64,000 nucleotides of DNA from Chaenocephalus aceratus (GCA_023974075.1 CM043798.1:24148441-24212440), one strand, 5' to 3'; shown: positions 12,541 to 24,504, numbered from the stretch's first letter. The notes: generated by a model from the letters alone, not told the origin. Made by a program: numbers and translations.

Positions 12541-14404
12541 CCCACTGCAGGACCTTGGAGCGAACAGGGGTAGGCACAAAAAGACAATTAGCTGGGCAGT
12601 TACCTGGGCTAGGCTGCGCTCGCTGGGCCTCCCTGACCAATGACTCAATCTCCAAGGTAACAGCCCCCACCACGCAGGAGGCAGGCAGGATAGTGTCTGG
12701 ACTGGCAGCTGGTCCATCGGAAGCGAACTGGCGAGAGAGGGCGTCAGGCTTGAGGTTCCGTGACCCTGGACGGTAGGTGAGGGTGAATGAGAAGCGGCCG
12801 AAATACAGGGCCCATCGAGCCTGACGGGAGTTAAGGCGCTTGGCAGATTGGATGTACGCCAGGTTCTTGTGGTCCGTCCATACAATAAAAGAGAGTTCAG
12901 CTCCCTCCAGCCAGTGCCTCCACTCCTCTAGGGCAAGTATGACAGCCAGCAGCTCTCTGTTACCCACGTCATAGTTCTTCTCAGCTGGGGTGAGGCGGCG
13001 AGAGAAAAATGCACAAGGATGCAATTTTTGGTCTCGTTCCGAGCGCTGGGAAATAACTGCTCCTACCCCGGTGTTGGAGGCATCGACTTCCACAACGAAC
13101 TGGCGAGAGGAATCAGGGTGGATGAGCACAGGGGCAGTGGTGAAGAGTCTCTTTAGCTCTGAAAAGGCTGCATCGCACTCTGGGGTCCAGGAAAAGCCAG
13201 TTGTGGGGGAAGTGAGTCTGGTTAAAGGACCCGCCACTCTGCTGTAGTCCCTGATGAAGCGCCGATAGAAATTGGCGAAACCAAGAAACTGTTGAAGCAG
13301 TTTGACTGAGGTTGGTTTGGGCCACCCCACCACCGCTTGGATCTTCTCAGGGTCGGCCCTAAGCTTTCCTTCCTCAACGATGTAGCCCAGGAATGAGACT
13401 GTGTTGACATGGAATTCGCATTTCTCCGCCTTTACAAAGAGTCTGTTCTCCCGGAGTCTCTGCAGCACCTGCCTGACATGGATAATGTGCTCCTCCTTGT
13501 TACGAGAGAATATGAGGATGTCATCCAGGTAGACAAAGACTGATCGGTTGAGGAGGTCACGGAGCACATCGTTCACCATTGACTGAAAGACTGCAGGGGC
13601 ATTCGTCAGTCCAAAAGGCATCACCAGATACTCGAAGTGACCGAGTGGTGTGTTAAAGGCCATCTTCCACTCGTCCCCTTCTCGGATTCTGACGAGGTGG
13701 TAGGCATTGCGGAGGTCCAGTTTGGAAAAAATGGTGGCTTCCTGGAGGGGTTCAAAGGCGGAGTTAATGAGGGGTAGTGGGTATTTGTTTTTTACAGTAA
13801 TGGCATTGAGACCCCTGTAATCAATGCAGGGCCGCAGTGAGCGGTCCTTCTTGGAGACGAAGAAAAACCCAGCACCGACCGGGGAGGAGGATGGCCGAAT
13901 GACACCAGCAGCCAGGGAGTCATGGATGTAATTTTCCATGGATTTTCTCTCAGGGCGAGATAGGTTGAACAGACGTGAGGAAGGCAGAGGGGCCCCGGGA
14001 AGGAGGTCAATGGGACAGTCGTAGGGTCGATGAGGAGGAAGAGAAAGAGCTCGCTGTTTACTGAACACCTCTCCTAGGTTATGATATTCAGTGGGAACAG
14101 ATGACAGGTCAGGCGGCTCGATCTTGAGTGGTGGAGAGGCGGCCTCTGCTGGCGGTAGGGCAGACTGCAGGCATGAGGATAAGCAAAAAGAACTCCAACT
14201 AATGATCTTGCCAGTTACCCAATCAATCTGGGGGTTGTGAGTTCTTAACCAGGGATGGCCCAACACTATGGGGGCCTGAGGTGAGGAAATTAGATGAAAC
14301 TGAATAAACTCACGATGGTTTCCAGACAGAATGAGGTTTACTGGCTTGGTGCGGTGAGTGACTTGGGCCAGGAATTTTCCATTTAGAGCATTAGTACTAA
14401 GAGG
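12541..14404 (-). pseudogene. Ty3/gypsy reverse transcriptase and RNase H
   Basis: This part of Pol copies the element RNA into DNA. It opens with a protease-RT linker carrying [12 protein letters not shown]. The RT then shows [10 protein letters not shown], the [16 protein letters not shown] block and the catalytic [10 protein letters not shown] (complement near 13514-13531). RNase H follows, with [25 protein letters not shown] and [10 protein letters not shown], ending in PDALSRQF. The open frame runs from about 14266 to 12541 without a stop and is collinear upstream with the protease, except for an in-frame TAA at 14405-14407. At the 3' side the frame is lost in a CA/GT run at 12532-12540, just before the integrase zinc finger. 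Confidence 0.9.
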
Positions 14405-14592
14405 TTAATCTAACACTTCGCAGGAAATTCCTGCCTGAGCTGCAATGTCAATGTCCAAAAAATTCTCATCCGCCCCCGAGTCCACTAAGGCGAGCAGGGG
14501 TAGGGACTGTTGGTTGCAGCAAAGCATGGCTTCTAGCTGCGTTCTGGGTCGGGGGTTGAGAGAGGAGGAAGGGCTCGCCAGAATCCCCACAG
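14405..14592 (-). pseudogene. Ty3/gypsy aspartic protease
   Basis: A retroviral-type aspartic protease that would process Gag-Pol. The active-site motif LALVDSGADENFLD is present (D-S-G-A). The frame ends at a TAA (14405-14407) but continues in the same register for 47 codons into VLGHPW and the RT, so this stop is most likely a point mutation rather than the natural end. Relative to gag the protease is in the -1 frame. The overlap lies between a stop near 14628 in the pol frame and the gag stop at 14593-14595, which fits a -1 frameshift strategy for Gag-Pol. Confidence 0.8.
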
Positions 14593-15625
14593 CTACTGAC
14601 GAGCCTGACCTTTTGGCAGACTAGGACAGGAGGAAACGAGATGACTGGTTTGGCTGCAATAAACACATTCCCCAGCATGGATCCTTCTAGCACGCTCAGA
14701 TGGTGAGAGGCGGGCCCTTCCCACTTTCATGGGCTCATCTCCATGGGATGAGGCTGAGTAAGGAGTCGGGAAAAATCGGGGAACAGGGGTAGTGGCGGTT
14801 CCAATTTGGGGATCAAGTGAGAAGTCGCTGGGATTGGAGTGACGGCTAGTCCTATCCCTACGTCTCTCTCTGAGGCGATTATCAATCTTAATGGCTGTGG
14901 CTATTAAATTATCCAAGCTACCTGGATCATCCCTAGCCGCTAGCTCGTCTTTAATTGCTTCGTTCAGCCCCTGAAGAAAAGCATCATGTAGTGACTCGTT
15001 ATTCCAGCGTGAGTCGGAAGCCACTGTTCTAAACTCCACTGAAAATTCGGCTACACTACGGGAGCCCTGCCGGAGAGAAAGAAGGCGCCTAGCAGCATCC
15101 CTCCCCCGTACCGGGTGATCAAAAACTTTTTTCATTTCGGAAATGAAAGTATCATATGACCAGCAAATGTGTGGCTGGCTCTCCCTAACAGCTGTAGCCC
15201 AATCTAAAGCCCTCCCCCTCAACAGGCTCATTACATATGCTACCCTAGCCCCATCTGTGTGATAAGTACTAGGCTGCTGCTCAAAAACTAACGTACACTG
15301 AAACAAAAAGGCTCTACAATTACCCAAATCTCCAGCGTATCGTTCAGGTGTGGGAATGACAGCCTCTCGTAGCTGATGGAGGAGTGCGGCAGGAGGGGGG
15401 GGGAGGGGCTGTCGGCTGTGCAGCGTGCTGCGGAGGAAAAGCCTGTGAAGTGAGCAGTTCTACCTGCGTGCCGATTATTTGCACATTAACGGAGAGGTTC
15501 CGGAGAGTCTCCAATGCCTCACGGAGAACTGTATCATGATGCCCCACGAGAGCGCCTTGACTGGCCAGGGCTTGGCAGAGTTCGTCCGTAGTTTTGGCCT
15601 GGTAGCCGGTGTCCACTGGGTCCAT
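14593..15625 (-). pseudogene. Ty3/gypsy gag (capsid and zinc knuckle), frameshifted
   Basis: Gag forms the particle that packages the element RNA. The likely start is the ATG at 15625 (MDPVDTGYQ), only 16 nt inside the 5' LTR. The first 80-odd codons are coiled-coil-like. Frame is lost in a run of nine G at 15395-15403 and resumes in the frame running to 14593. That frame holds the capsid-like core ([45 protein letters not shown]) and one CCHC zinc knuckle ([14 protein letters not shown]). A homopolymer run could also be an assembly or reading error, so the frameshift should be confirmed. Confidence 0.82.
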
Positions 15626-15641
15626 ACTGGCCAGTTCGTTC

Positions 15642-16127
15642 TGTTACGGTTATCTGAGAGAACCCAAACGCAGGACACGGCAGTGTGTTATAAAGGTTTT
15701 ATTTGGAGGAGATAATCCGGCTGGAGAGTATCCACTGGAGCGTAATCCATTGAAGAGTATCCTCCGGAGTTTTAATCCACTGGAACGTAATCCACTGAAG
15801 CGTAATCCTGGAGCACAAGAAGAACAGGTAAGAATATATTCAGGTGTAGCGAAAATAGTCACTATACTTTAAGAAGGCTGAGAAGGCTAAGAGTTTTACC
15901 ACTGGGGTTTAACAACGATCTGGCGCTGTCAGGTTGTGGAGCTTCCGCTGATATACCATCCGTAATGGCTGATGGGAATCAGGTGTGTCGCAGAGGAGAG
16001 TGCTCAACTGTTTGCAGCTGGTGGAGATTTGAGCCGGGAGCCAGGAGTGACAGGCACCACGCCCACACAGACAGGGAAAGGGAAAACACACACACAAGGA
16101 AGGTGGCTGGAGAATGCAACCACCACA
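15642..16127 (-). repeat. 5' LTR of the gypsy element
   Basis: This is the upstream LTR in element orientation, adjacent to gag. Sequence immediately inside it (GAACGAACTGGCCAGT then the gag ATG) occupies the position of the primer-binding site. I could not match this to a tRNA 3' end or to a self-priming stretch of the LTR by eye. Confidence 0.92.
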
Positions 16128-16204
16128 GAACAGCTATAAACATTGTTATCTTTAAAAGAGGTTTGACAAAACTTCTAACAATCTAGTGTTTTTTTAGCAT
16201 ATTA

Positions 16205-16378
16205 GTAAGAAAATATCGATGATCTCAATGGGAAAAAAAAGTGTTTAAAAAAAATTAATATTTTGAAAAAAAAAATAATAAAAAAAAAAATCGCGGTAGA
16301 TTTTATCATTCTCACGACGGTATTGGGACGTTTATTTACCGCGATACCGCGATATTCGGTATATCGTTACATCCCTAC
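16205..16378. mobile_element. One end of a hAT-like DNA element
   Basis: The segment ends CCGCGATATTCGG-TATATCG-TTACATCCCTAC. Its complement begins GTAGGGATGTAACGATATACCG, a terminal motif I associate with fish hAT elements. Poly-A tracts precede it. I found no matching second end, so boundaries are uncertain. Confidence 0.45.
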
Positions 16379-16497
16379 TAAATATCTAATATTTCAAGGA
16401 AGAAAATCTCATTCTCTGACAAACAAGAGAGATAAGGCTCACAAAGTCAGGGGGCGGGGTTAATGTAAACATGTCAGTGTGACAAATTTGACTTTTG

Positions 16498-16693
16498 ATA
16501 TACTTTATTAATCCCCGTGGGGAAATTGTTTCTCTGCATTTGACCCATCCTGTGTTAGGAGCAGTGTGCTGCCATTTTGAACGGCCCGGGGGAGCAGTGT
16601 AGGGAACGGTGCCTTGCTCAGGGACACCTCGGTAGCACTGGTGACCTTCCAGTTGCCAAGCCAAGTCCCTATCGACTTCGCCACCACCGCCCA
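16498..16693 (-). mobile_element. tRNA-derived SINE (minus strand)
   Basis: Read on the minus strand it starts GGGCGGTGGTGGCGAAGTCG, an A-box-like head. GTGTCCCTGAGCAAGGCACCG follows, and it ends AATTTCCCCACGGGGATTAATAAAGTATAT. That tail is very common in fish retroposons. The B-box region looks shortened. The neighbouring GGGGCGGGGTT at 16451 lies outside the repeat. Confidence 0.65.
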
Positions 16694-16699
16694 TGAAAA

Positions 16700-17345
16700 A
16701 ATGGGAGGAATGGGCCAGGGAATGACAAATATATTAGTGTTAACAGAAACCTCAGATTTATTGACATCATGCCTGGACTGCTTAAGGGCAGTCCTGCAGC
16801 ACCTTCTCTATAGACATCCATCTCTGCTGTCAAAACGTCAACCTTTAACTCAAAGCCCTTGACGAGGTTGTTGCCTTCTCAATAACATTTAGTTGCTGAG
16901 ATGAATTATAAATGATACCGCAGGGCGATGCTTAACCAAAGTGCTGCTTCCACCTTCATTATTGCACCAACTCTGAATGGCTGGACACTGACAAGTTGGT
17001 GGTTTGCAGCCAACTGAAGGACTGCAGACTTTGTCACCAAGGCACCATCTATCCATCATGTCATGCGGATGGTCAGTTCAGGGTTCCCTCGCAATACAAA
17101 CATTCCCTCCTCGGCCAGTATTTATTACCAAACTAATTGTTTGCACTCTACAATCCTTTGTAATTTACGACTTCATATAAAGAGGGCTGACTGCTCTTGA
17201 TCATTCTAACAGTCTTGAAGTGTCTTGACTTTGTGTGAGCAAATTGTGTTAGTGTCTAATTCTTCAAATTCACTCCAAAGCCTTTTTCTTTTCCCTGTAA
17301 TTTTCCTTATCCAAACATATTAGGTTTGTATTAGCAAGGTAGGCT
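16700..17345. other. Unassigned sequence
   Basis: Nothing recognisable lies between the SINE and the target site of element E1. Confidence 0.5.
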
Positions 17346-17352
17346 AATGCTC

Positions 17353-17437
17353 CAACCCAGTCTCACGGCATTTCGTGTTCACCAACACGATTTTTAATCT
17401 ATTGATTCGTGTTCACCAACACGATTTTCCCCTTTTT
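17353..17437 (+). repeat. Left TIR of E1, with two internal dyads
   Basis: Each TIR contains two copies of CGTGTTCACCAACACG, itself a 6-bp-arm dyad (CGTGTT/AACACG), separated by ATTTTTAATCTATTGATT. The right TIR (19292-19376) holds the same pair. Paired dyads inside a TIR could be transposase-binding sites; that is inference. Confidence 0.75.
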
Positions 17438-19376
17438 TTCGAGTTGCACAGCACGATTTTAAAAGCAATGTATTTCTACTGCCTGCAGCACGTCTTTTTC
17501 TCCGGTCGGGTCGTGGGAGACCGGAAGCTGTGTGGTTCATAAAAACATGTTCTTACTCAATATCAAGCCACAATTATTGCTTTTATTTTAAATCGTATAA
17601 TTTCGGACTTTTGTTGCCGTCTGTGAGGAAAATAAATGGGGCTCAGACAATAAATGGGGCTCAGAGCCTCAGAATACGGAAATCTGTATTTTTAAATATT
17701 TTTTTCCTTCTAATTCGTTATTTTTTTCAAAATAACACACTGTTATTTACTCACCAATAACACACAATTATCCTTGCTTCTATTTATTGGTTTAATTCCA
17801 TAATCTCTGTCTTTTTTGGCGTCCGTCAGGATCTGAATTTCAAAATAAAAATAACCGGAAACAAACGTAGGCCTATAAGGGACATTTCGAGCATCATTGC
17901 GATTGTCAACATTTCTCAGTTTAGGATGGCCGAAGACACTACACTACCCATAATCCCCAGCTATCGTTTAGGACTACAGTCCCCGTAAGGTTACGCAGAG
18001 CGTCAAACAGCTGTGTGAAATGGAACGAAACCACGCCAGACTATCCAAAACTGGAATCGAACGCCCCCCCAGAACTACACATGCTGGCTATTGTGTTTCG
18101 CAAAATGTTCTATGGGACGTCTCTACTGAACGTTTTCGTTTTTCCCACAATTAGAAGTTGCCAGTATTAAACACATTGGTGTTATCAAATGTAAAATATA
18201 TCATTAATAAATGGGTGAAAATCGCTTGTGTCCATAATGCGCAGCATTAATATATACCCACATGACAGCTCATTGTTACTTTGTAATTCTACTCCACGAC
18301 AATTCAGAGGTTAACCTGGTATTTTTACTCCACTGCATTTATTTGAGTTAATTTGCAGATTCTGATTAATTATGTGAAATATAAACAACCCTTAAATCAG
18401 ACTTTAGTTACGTGACCTGAGTAAAATTCAGGTAAGGTGATTGTCAAGTGCCAACAATCAGGAGAGATATTTGATAGTTGGTGCTTGAGAAGACTAAACA
18501 TGTATCTGCAATTGACATGAATGGAAACGAGTAATAAAGTATATTCATTACTCGTTATTCTCTACTAATAGTTAATTAAAGACTGTATATTATGGCTATT
18601 TTGCACATCCCTTTCAAGATTTTCAAAGGTTTATTGACATATCATATACACAACTACGGTGTAGTTATGCAATGAATGAAACACTTGGGTCACACTCACA
18701 GGTTCCTCAACAGTGCATTACAAGACATCTATCAATATGTGTGTACCTCCACCATTAAACATATTCATATTCTGCACATTTCTTATTCTATCTACATACA
18801 TAAGAGTATAATTCATATGTATAATATCAGTTAAAATAAGTGCTTCAACATAGTTATCATTGCAGGAAAGCAATATATTAGACGTTAAGTACTTTGTCAG
18901 GCTTAATATTTATCTGTAGATAGATACCCCCAAAGTGTTTTTCTTATTTAAAAGAAGACCTTAATCTGTTATTTAATGTTTAAATAAAGGTTCATTCGTT
19001 TTTCTGTTTTGCACCTCCTCCTATTAATATCTTTGTACATCCTGCACTAAACTGTTTTATTGTAGAGATCACTTATAGTATCTTCTTGATTTTTTATATT
19101 CTATATTTCTATCACAGACCTTCTACTTTCCCCCTATGAAAGTATGTACTCTTTCATATTTGTATTCAAATATTCAAATAATATTTGATGAAAAAAATAT
19201 TAAGAGTACATTATTGTTTTAATGTGATATATTATAACACATACAAACAATAATTCAATAACGTGCTTTAACCACTAGGCGGTGCGGTGAAAAAAAGGGG
19301 CAAATCGTGTTGGTGAACACGAATCAATAGATTAAAAATCGTGTTGGTGAACACGAAATGCCGTGAGACTGGGTTG
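17353..19376 (+). mobile_element. E1: non-autonomous DNA element with long TIRs and a 7-bp target duplication
   Basis: The element starts CAACCCAGTCTCACGGCATT and ends with its complement. The terminal inverted repeats match perfectly for about 73 bp and nearly to 85 bp. It is flanked by the direct repeat AATGCTC (17346-17352 and 19377-19383). The core (about 17580-19290) reappears, diverged, in E2 (reverse orientation), E2b and E3. There is no transposase. A TIR starting CA with a 7-bp duplication does not fit a common superfamily cleanly (hAT makes 8 bp, Harbinger 3 bp), so I leave the class open. Confidence 0.82.
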
Positions 19377-19509
19377 AATGCTCAGGACTAAAATCAATGT
19401 CTGTGTTGTGGTAAACTTTGATGCTAGTAGTTTGAAACATTTGTGTCGTGTGATTGTGACTACTGTAAATATGTATCTAGAGTAAAGTACTTTTCAAAGA
19501 TACTTTAGG

Positions 19510-20360
19510 GCATGGGTCGGCAATAGGCGGCCCGCGGGCCATTGTTGGCCCGCCAGCAATACTATTTGGCCCATAATTTTGAGAATCAAAAATAAAATAT
19601 TATTTGGAGTTTTTTTTGTTTTGTTTTACAACATAGGACCGACAGTCGCACATCATTAGCCGGTAATTACCGGTTTTTATCTGGTAAAATTCATTAAAAA
19701 CCGGTAAATTCAAAAACCTGCTGGTCAACATGTCTGGTAATTAGGGATGCTCCGATCGATCGGCCGCCAGTCATTATCGGCTGATATTCACTCTTAATAG
19801 TTTGATCGGTGCTCTCTATAAAGGCCGATCAGGAGAGCTGGATCTGATCGATATGGACATAAACGCGAGTGAAGTGTAACCGGACGGAGAGAGAGATCAG
19901 ATCAGCTGCTGCATAATCACCTGAAGCCCCGCCCACTGTTTAGCACGCTGCATGAGAAACTGACGGGCTGTCAGGAGAGAGGGAGGATCCGTTTCTCCCG
20001 TGTTATTATCCAAAGTTAATGTAACATTTTGAATAATGTACTTCATCTACTACAAGTAGTTTGTTTGAATGTAATAATTATGTTGTTTGTTGTTTGTGGA
20101 ATCATTTATTGAAAAATGATTATGGGAGGGGAGGAAGCGGCGCTGTGGAAGAGCAGAGTGGCGAGGGAGAGCTGTCATCTTCCCTTTACAAGCTTCAAAC
20201 ATGTATTTATTGTGTGATTTTGGAAATAAAAGTTTCATATTCTGAAAGCCAAGATTTTGTTTATTTTAAAATCAAACAAAACACCCGAACCCCGAAAAAC
20301 AATTTTTTTACGCAAATCCACGTTTATTTTGAAATGAGCCGTTGCGACTTCCGACTGATT
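19510..20360. mobile_element. Degraded hAT-like DNA sequences
   Basis: GGGTCGGCAATAGGCGGCCCGCGGGCC near 19514 and AGGGATGCTCCGATCGATCGG near 19745 both resemble the ends of fish hAT elements. They may be two different nested elements. I could not pair either with a second end or a target duplication. Confidence 0.4.
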
Positions 20361-20776
20361 TCAATAGAGCGGTTCACATAAGGAAAATGTGTGGTTGTGG
20401 AGAACCAGGTCAATTAAAGTACTTATTTAACTATTAAATACATTGAGTTTGAGTAAAATACTTGGTTACTGATTAATTTAGGTTATAATATATTAAATTG
20501 CAAAGCAAAACATGCTGTAATTGATTTATTTTGTCCTTTGATATTTTTTAAAGGTTTTCAACCTGAAAGAATCCTAATGTGTCCTTGAAAAGTTGAAATA
20601 AAGAAAATTAAAAAGGATTCCAGTTGTCCATGCGTCCTCTGTTGCCCCTCAAGCCTCTCAAATGTGGGCAAACACTCAAATAAATGCCAAAAACCCAGAG
20701 AACTTGACAATACTTATCAGAATAAAAGTATGTTAAATAACACTGCTACCTAGTTAGTAACTCTACTTTACTCAGT

Positions 20777-20949
20777 GGAGGCTCGTCCATTGAGGAAAGG
20801 GAGGACCATCCTCCCTAAAATGTCAGAGAAAAATAAACTTTGAAGAGAACAATAAATACACCTCAATTTAAAAGATAAGTCTGTTAAAATACAGATAATA
20901 GCCCTGGCTTTGGGACTGAAATGGGGCTAGAGAGGACGAGCCTCCCTTT
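20777..20949. repeat. Short inverted-repeat segment
   Basis: CAGTGGAGGCTCGTCC at the left is matched by GGACGAGCCTCC at the right, so the 170-bp segment can fold back. The CAGTGG start is hAT-like, but the right end lacks the final CACTG and I saw no target duplication. Confidence 0.45.
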
Positions 20950-23508
20950 GGGCGGGTCTAGCCAGAGGCTCTGGATTGGGCGCCTATATCATCAGTGAAC
21001 CAATCAGCGGATCTGAGTGTGCATCAGAGTGTTGATGTGGAGGGTTATCAGCGATATCAGAGTTTTTTCTGAACCGTGGAACAGGGGCGCTGCGCCCTCT
21101 TACCAAAATCAATTCCTTGAATTAGGCTTCGATTATGTTCTGGCCCGCCATCTTGTGGCTCAGCAAAAAATTGACTGAAAATAAATGACTTGTAGAAACA
21201 CCCCTTATAGGATAAATATACTTTTTACTAACACCAAAGCCACACAAACCTTTTGAGAAATGCCCTGATTGTATTGTGCTGGTGGTGGTAGATTTCTTGA
21301 ATTTATGGAAAATAATTGTATTGATTTAGTCTTCACCAAATTGTGCTCTACTCATTCAGCAAGGCTCAAATAAAATATCAGATTGGGTATTTGTGTCTAA
21401 ATGTGATGCTTGTGCAGATTACTCAGACCTCAATTCTTTGGAACTTTGATAACAAATCCATCCTTTAACTGATCCCTTAAGATACCAGCCAAACAAGAGC
21501 GAAAAATAATTACTCAGTATCCCGCCATCAATTTGATTTATTTCACTTCCTGCTTTCTAGAGTTACCAAGCATTGGGATAAAGGATCGGCTTGATTAGGC
21601 TGATTGATGAGACTGTGAGGAGTCTGCGGGAGGCTCTGTTAAGATAGCAGTGCTCTTGCGCTAGATTAAATTACCACATCGGTTGATCTGTAAAAGGAGA
21701 TAATCAAGCGGGTAAAAGATTCGGCTGAATTGAATTTCCATCTCCTGCTGCCTTATCGAAAGAATTTAAATAGTTGTATTGATCAGCTGTAGTGACCCAT
21801 GAGGTGGGAGAGGTATCCCACATTTGAAAAGCTTGTTTTCGTTACTATTTACAGTGAGACCAAAAAAGATGTAGAAGATGTGTAGGATTAAAAGTGTTCT
21901 CATGTAAACTCAATCAATGCTTGTAAAGGTCAGAGAGTCACTGCTAATTTGAGATATATTTTTAAATGTGCTTGTTACTGTCAAGATAACAGATTATTTT
22001 TACATTTGCGTAGCTCCAAACATTAAAAAGAAAACACTGCCTGAAAATCCATCACCATCTCCATTTATGTTAATGGCCTCATTTACTGTGCGATTTACAA
22101 GAAAATCCCCTGTCAATCACTCAAATCTAAAGATCAGTGTCACACAGAACTTTACATAATTACCATTTCACAATAGATCTTTTCCATCATGCTGCGCACT
22201 TTATATAAGTTTGAGTCCTTGATTTGATTTCATCCACAAATTATCTACAAATAATTGCCAAAGCTTTTTAAAGCCAACTGTTGTAGATGTGTCTTGTGAG
22301 TGTTTGACTGTGAGTAATCTTCTTTATCTTCGTGTGTCTAGATCTGCAGTGTTTTTCGCTTTCAGTGCTTACTGTAGCAAATAGAGCTGAACTGTTCATG
22401 ATACAATCACCTATCATATTTCAGTGGTTTTAAAATAACAATAATGTAGAGCTGTTGACTGCCAATCAGCGAAAGTCTAAAAAACATAACAGAGTGGCTT
22501 ATTGATTTTCCAATTTAACATTTATGTAGCAATCTTCAATGCAAAGTTTTACTCACAACACTGATTGTAAAAGCCCTATAAAGGGATCATTTTAGCTGTT
22601 ACACCTGATTGGCCGCATAAAATGACTGGTGTGACTGACTGTGAGGTATGTGAGAGACTTGCAAGGACAAAAAGACCAAGCAGAGCTGAATTTGCAGTTG
22701 GTGTTCAACAATTGTTTGGAAGCTAGGCTGTTTTTCACATTGTTTTCATGGCTGCCAAAATAGATAACTCAGGTAAATGATTGGTTTTTTTCTTCTTTAG
22801 AAGTGAACGCCTGCTGCTGTACCGTTATTGCTTCCTGCTGATTTGTTTGACGCTAAGACTTGATTCTTCTCAAGTTCCCGCCCAAGAGATGTGGTGTGTC
22901 ACAATTCAAGTGAATGAAGTTGTAGAAACTGTCATCATTTGAATATGTCTCCCAGACTGCCTTGAAGGAAGGGAGTAACCCTTTTTCCAGTTTTAGTTGT
23001 TTTCTCTGTTAGGAATGGTAACTTTCTTATTTTTAGAACAAGAAATTATCTATAAGAACCATTACATTGACTTAAAGGATTAGACTCTATATATAGGTTT
23101 ACAAGATAAGGTTAACAAAATCAAATGTCTATTACTGTCTGTGGCATTGTTGGAGGAGCGTTGGACTTAGGTTTTTAATTTCCATATCTACACTTTAGCT
23201 ACTGTGCATATGACAATAAAGCCTTGGATCTTAAATCTTGAATCAGTCCATTCAAACAGAGATGCTGGTTCGTATATGTGTAGCTCTTGAAGGTACATTA
23301 TTTTTTCAACACAATTTCCAAAAATAACACGTTTTTAATTACTTATTCAGGTAAATGTCTTAGTGTTACCCTCTTGTGAACTGACAGGTACATGGGGGGG
23401 ATCAGAAGTGTATCTCCAACACCGACTAGCATCTGTGCGTTCTGTTTGACGCCTCAGGCTTTTAACTTCCTCTTTTCTACCTTCCACACTGTCCTTCATT
23501 TTGTTACT
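20950..23508. other. Unassigned sequence
   Basis: No gene is seen. The only named item is the tail repeat near 23127-23245, which resembles those at 215 and 44130. Open frames such as 21968-22159 have no domain signature. Confidence 0.5.
23127..23245 (+). repeat. Retroposon 3'-tail repeat with CTTGAA end
   Basis: It contains TGTTGGAGGAGC, CATATGACAATAAAGCC and ends ATCTTAAATCTTGAA. It matches the layout of the tails at 215-306 and 44130-44240, including a functional-looking AATAAA. Confidence 0.5.
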
Positions 23509-23593
<85 letters not shown>

Positions 23594-23608
23594 TATACAC
23601 GCACACAC
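23509..23608 (+). repeat. (CA)n / (TA)n microsatellite
   Basis: A long CA run is interrupted by TATATATATA and followed by a second CA run. The open frames across it on both strands are repeat artefacts. Confidence 0.9.
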
Positions 23609-23653
23609 AATTTTATCCTTTTACCACCTTCTGTGTTTCCTAATACTCTAGGT

Positions 23654-24337
23654 CAGTGGTTCTCAACTGGTCAGGTCTCAGGACCCACTTTTTCCTTTGT
23701 CAATAAATCGCGACCCAAAATGTTGAACCACTCAAATCTATTCAACAAAAAATCATCCTATAATATATATATGCTTTTCAGCATACAATATTAATTAAAG
23801 TGAAGTACACTGCATATATCCCTTATATCCCAGAACTAAAGAATGCTTTTAAAAAAGGTTTAATGAGATGATGGAATCAAAGCTGAACTTTATAACACAA
23901 AAAGACACACATGCTGAAAACCCAACCCCAGCAGGATTTTTAGAAATACTAACATATAAACTACACATTCTGGTACAGAAGAAAATAAATAAATCTATTG
24001 CTACCTGACATATTAATAATATTTGATGCCATTGTTTGTTTGTCACTTTGTTCTGACAGCTGAACTTGCTGCTCCACACAGAGAGAAGAGCAAAGAGGAG
24101 ATAGTCTGTGTGAATCACTTTAAATTGTGGATAAGGGTAGATAGCTCCCATTGTTCTGTGACCTGTCAATCATCAAACCGGGGGTCATATTTCATTATGT
24201 GTTCATTTTTATCTGAAGTTGTACCCATGTATAAAGAGTAGTTCTACTGTAAAGTTATTGTCTGTGGGGACTTCCGGCTACAATCTTGATTCTGATTGGC
24301 CAGAAAAAAAAAACGACCCACCAATCGAGAACCACTG
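23654..24337. mobile_element. hAT MITE with CAGTGGTTCTCAA ends
   Basis: The 684-bp element starts CAGTGGTTCTCAA and ends TCGAGAACCACTG. It is flanked by the perfect 8-bp duplication CTCTAGGT (23646-23653 and 24338-24345). An 8-bp duplication and CAG...CTG ends are hAT hallmarks. It holds no transposase. Confidence 0.88.
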
Positions 24338-24402
24338 CTCTAGGTGTTGTGAAACGATAATGCAACACTGTAGCAGTAATAGACTTTCTTATCCCAGTGA
24401 GG

Positions 24403-24403
<1 letters not shown>

Positions 24404-24481
<78 letters not shown>
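24404..24481 (+). repeat. (CA)n microsatellite, left half of the E2 target
   Basis: About 39 CA units end at the terminus of E2. The same repeat resumes in the same orientation at 33104-33160, on the far side of E2. This is what an insertion into a single CA tract would leave. Confidence 0.85.
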
Positions 24482-24487
<6 letters not shown>

Positions 24488-24504
24488 CTCACTCCCATCA
24501 CGTT

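Larger units (their letters stand above)
10759..16127 (-). mobile_element. Full-length chromodomain Ty3/gypsy LTR retrotransposon, coding-defective
   Basis: The two 486-bp LTRs (10759-11244 and 15642-16127) each run TGTTACGG...CCACCACA on the plus strand. They are flanked by the 5-bp direct repeat GAACA (10754-10758 and 16128-16132), the integration footprint. The element reads on the minus strand in the order gag, protease, reverse transcriptase, RNase H, integrase, chromodomain, which identifies a chromovirus-type Ty3/gypsy element. By eye the LTRs differ at eight positions with no indels, so the insertion is fairly recent but not brand-new. Three lesions (a gag frameshift, an in-frame stop and a frameshift before integrase) make this copy non-autonomous. 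Confidence 0.93.

Noticed and set aside
10759..16127. An endogenous retrovirus with envelope
   Set aside because: No envelope frame exists between integrase and the polypurine tract; the chromodomain and stop are directly followed by it.
23347..23794. Long open frames of Thr-His or Cys-Val repeats
   Set aside because: They are translations of a CA/GT microsatellite and open in several frames on both strands.
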